Below, in pieces: positions 5,257 through 6,538 of a stretch of DNA of 6,538 bases. A program made the translations under genes and the position numbers. Each line of letters starts with the position of its first letter. The first letter of the stretch is position 1. Under the pieces are notes generated by a model that was not told where the DNA came from, ran no database searches, and saw nothing but the letters and a program-made list of their open reading frames with translations. The stretch is from JBFKOL01 sp041628815 (lineage in GTDB: Bacteria; Bacteroidota; Bacteroidia; Chitinophagales; Saprospiraceae): NCBI GenBank assembly GCA_041628815.1, contig JBFKOL010000256.1, positions 1 to 6,538 on the forward strand, written 5' to 3'.

Positions 5257-5433
5257 ATGTTTGGACTATTCAAGAAAAAATCACCCCAGGAAATACTTCA
5301 AAAAAAGTATCAAAAATTACTGCAGGAGGCGCATGCTCTTTCCACCTCCAATCGTCTCGAAAGCGATAAGAAACATGCCGAAGCACTTGACGTGCTGAAA
5401 GAAATTGAGGCACTTGAAAAGGCGGCCAGCTGA
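5257..5433 (+). CDS. Small Lacal_2735/DUF6435-like protein
   Basis: A 58-residue frame beginning MFGLFKKKSPQEILQKKYQK and ending EIEALEKAAS. It matches, from memory, the small Bacteroidota family Lacal_2735 (DUF6435), which shares the MFGLFKKKxP opening, a K(Y)xKLLxEA helix, an S(T/S)xNR segment and a C-terminal helix ending in I..L.K. The protein is highly charged and looks like two amphipathic helices, possibly a coiled-coil hairpin. There is no signal peptide or membrane segment; the MFGLF start could contact a membrane or partner. Function is unknown. It lies 11 bases after the SDR stop, and its stop codon is one base from the next ATG, so it is clearly an operon member. Confidence 0.85.
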   Translation: MFGLFKKKSPQEILQKKYQKLLQEAHALSTSNRLESDKKHAEALDVLKEIEALEKAAS

Positions 5434-5434
5434 T

Positions 5435-5896
5435 ATGGCTTTCTATCAATTGCACGAAGAGCAGTGGCTACCCGCAGAAATCGATGAGGTTTGGGACTTC
5501 ATCTCTTCTCCCGGTAACCTGAAGGTCATTACACCTGATTACATGGGATTTGATATCACTTCAGTGGGTCTTCCTGAAAAAATGTATCCCGGAATGATCA
5601 TAAGCTATAAGGTCAGTCCGCTCTTGGGTATTAAAATGACATGGGTAACCGAAATAACACAGGTTCGCGAAAAGGAATTTTTCGTAGATGAACAGCGTGT
5701 TGGCCCTTATGCCATGTGGCACCACCAGCACCATATTAAGCCACATGAGAATGGCGTACTCATGACGGATATCGTGACGTATCAGCCTCCATTGGGTCCT
5801 ATTGGAGCCATTGCCAATTCCCTGGTCATTCGAAAACAACTGTCAGAAATCTTTAACTACCGCCGCACGGCCATGGAGCGGCAGTTTCCGGGGTGA
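5435..5896 (+). CDS. SRPBCC family ligand-binding protein (COG4276-like)
   Basis: A 153-residue START-like/SRPBCC domain protein of the group often labelled 'SRPBCC' or, loosely, 'cell division inhibitor'. Residues 5-40 (QLHEEQWLPAEIDEVWDFIS then PGNLKVITPDYMGFDI) form the first strand and helix. GMIISYKVSPLLGIKMTWVT (53-72) is a conserved strand pair, GPYAMWHHQHHIKP (90-103) a His/Trp-rich segment, and VTYQPPLGPIGAIAN (114-128) the loop and start of the long C-terminal helix. The fold encloses a hydrophobic ligand, unknown here, and there is no signal peptide. The ATG at 5435 is chosen because it lies one base after the upstream stop (TGA-T-ATG) and fits the family start; a frame-open ATG at 5405 would overlap the upstream gene and add ten unlike residues. 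The arrangement suggests translational coupling. I recall relatives adjacent to photolyase and SDR genes in light-response clusters. Confidence 0.9.
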   Translation: MAFYQLHEEQWLPAEIDEVWDFISSPGNLKVITPDYMGFDITSVGLPEKMYPGMIISYKVSPLLGIKMTWVTEITQVREKEFFVDEQRVGPYAMWHHQHHIKPHENGVLMTDIVTYQPPLGPIGAIANSLVIRKQLSEIFNYRRTAMERQFPG

Positions 5897-5897
5897 G

Positions 5898-6374
5898 ATG
5901 AGACGTCCGTGGAACTTGGTCAATTCGCCGGTATACAGTCTCGCCACCTATTGCGACGACCTGGTAAATATGAATATTGCCACTTACGTTGTCCCGGTGA
6001 GCATGCGCCCCAAGATGTATGTTATTGGGATTTACCTCGAAACCAGGACATTGGATTTTTCCCTTCAATCAGATTTCGCAGTACTTCAACTCTTGGGTCA
6101 TTCACACAAAACATTGGTGCCTTCATTGGGCCAACGATCTGGACGACATTTTGATAAAATGGCGCACCTCGAAAAGTTGAATATGTTGACACACTGGAAA
6201 GGACGGAAAATACTGACCGACTGTAAGGCTTTGCTGCTTCTCGAAAAAAAAGGACATTTGGATATTGGGGGAGATCATGAACTGTTTTGGTATCAAGTGG
6301 TATCATCAAAGTCATTGGATGATTCTGACATCCTGTACTTTCATGATTTAATCAGTGAAGGTCTAATTTTGTAG
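5898..6374 (+). CDS. Flavin reductase-like domain protein
   Basis: A 158-residue single-domain protein of the flavin reductase-like (FMN-binding split barrel, DIM6/NTAB) group. The opening RRPWNLVNSPVYSLATY (2-18) and VNMNIATYVVPVSMRPK (23-39) correspond to the FMN-contacting barrel strands. YVIGIYLETRTL (41-52), AVLQLLGHSHKTLV (61-74) and the late GDHELFWYQV (125-134), with the family's 'GDHxLF' motif, follow. Relatives reduce or bind FMN and often feed reduced flavin to partner enzymes; activity is not shown here. The ATG at 5898 is one base after the upstream TGA (TGA-G-ATG), and the preceding GGGGTGAG could serve as a ribosome site. A longer frame from 5802 would lie within the upstream gene and is rejected. 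It is directly followed by a second, different flavin reductase-like gene. Confidence 0.9.
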   Translation: MRRPWNLVNSPVYSLATYCDDLVNMNIATYVVPVSMRPKMYVIGIYLETRTLDFSLQSDFAVLQLLGHSHKTLVPSLGQRSGRHFDKMAHLEKLNMLTHWKGRKILTDCKALLLLEKKGHLDIGGDHELFWYQVVSSKSLDDSDILYFHDLISEGLIL

Positions 6375-6376
6375 TT

Positions 6377-6538
6377 ATGGCCATGAAACACCTTACCAAA
6401 AGCGATATTGCCGGAATGGACAGATTAGACAGGCTCAACCTAATTAATTCTATTACCGGCATAAAACCTGCCAACCTGGTGGGGACCATTGGAGCAGATA
6501 AGACCACCAATCTTGCCATTTTTTCTTCTGTTTTGCAC
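6377..6538 (+). CDS. Second flavin reductase family protein, N-terminal part only
   Basis: Fifty-four codons are visible before the right edge. The sequence KHLTKSDIAGMDRLDRLNLI then NSITGIKPANLVGT and TTNLAIFSSVLH matches the opening of Bacteroidota flavin reductase family proteins: RxNLINSITG, an ANLIGT-type strand, then TNLAIFSSV contacting FMN. It differs clearly from the preceding flavin reductase-like protein, so the pair is two subfamilies rather than a recent duplication. The start at 6377 is two bases after the upstream stop; an ATG at 6383 (codon 3) is an equally possible start. The rest of the gene lies outside the window. Confidence 0.87.
   Translation, partial: MAMKHLTKSDIAGMDRLDRLNLINSITGIKPANLVGTIGADKTTNLAIFSSVLH

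Noticed and set aside
5802..5897. Upstream extension of the flavin reductase-like gene
   Set aside because: Would lie wholly inside the SRPBCC gene; residues before the MRRPWN start do not resemble the family.
6022..6315. 97-residue - strand frame
   Set aside because: Antisense to the flavin reductase-like gene, with no domain and no place in an operon.

Overview
The window looks like chromosomal DNA of a member of the Bacteroidota, probably Cytophagales or Flavobacteriia; a genus cannot be named. The reasons are: starts mostly lacking a clear Shine-Dalgarno sequence; an acidic stretch right after a lipoprotein cysteine, like the surface-export signal of this phylum; a 58-residue protein of the Lacal_2735/DUF6435 type; and a photolyase-related protein whose C-terminal sequence resembles Bacteroidota homologues (from memory, no search was possible). 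The window is densely coding and cut at both ends: it opens inside a photolyase-related gene and closes inside a flavin reductase-like gene.

Left part (1-1579, + strand): the C-terminal third of an FeS-BCP/PhrB-type photolyase-related protein without the cysteines expected to bind its iron-sulfur cluster, a START/SRPBCC-like protein, and a small ACT-domain protein. Bases 1580-1950 hold no convincing gene but contain a striking 33-base near-perfect palindrome and two abutting smaller ones. Middle (1951-4288): a VOC/glyoxalase-fold protein with a signal peptide converges on a type II haloacid dehalogenase on the - strand. The dehalogenase diverges from a two-domain fasciclin (FAS1) surface lipoprotein, which ends in a strong intrinsic terminator.

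Right part (4550-6538, + strand): a tight operon of an SDR protein whose catalytic Tyr is Val, a Lacal_2735-type small protein, a ligand-binding SRPBCC protein, and two flavin reductase-like proteins in tandem. Gaps are 11, 1, 1 and 2 bases, so translational coupling is likely.

The combination of photolyase relative, atypical SDR, SRPBCC protein, flavin reductases and FAS1 lipoprotein resembles light or singlet-oxygen response clusters (LitR/CarH- or ChrR-linked regulons) as remembered from other bacteria. Consistent with shared control, the fasciclin gene and the SDR operon are each preceded by an identically spaced inverted repeat, (A/T)TGTTTA-N19-TAAACAA. No regulator gene lies in the window, so the light-stress link is inference. 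The most interesting candidates are the two enzyme relatives missing hallmark residues and the small conserved protein between them and the flavin reductases.
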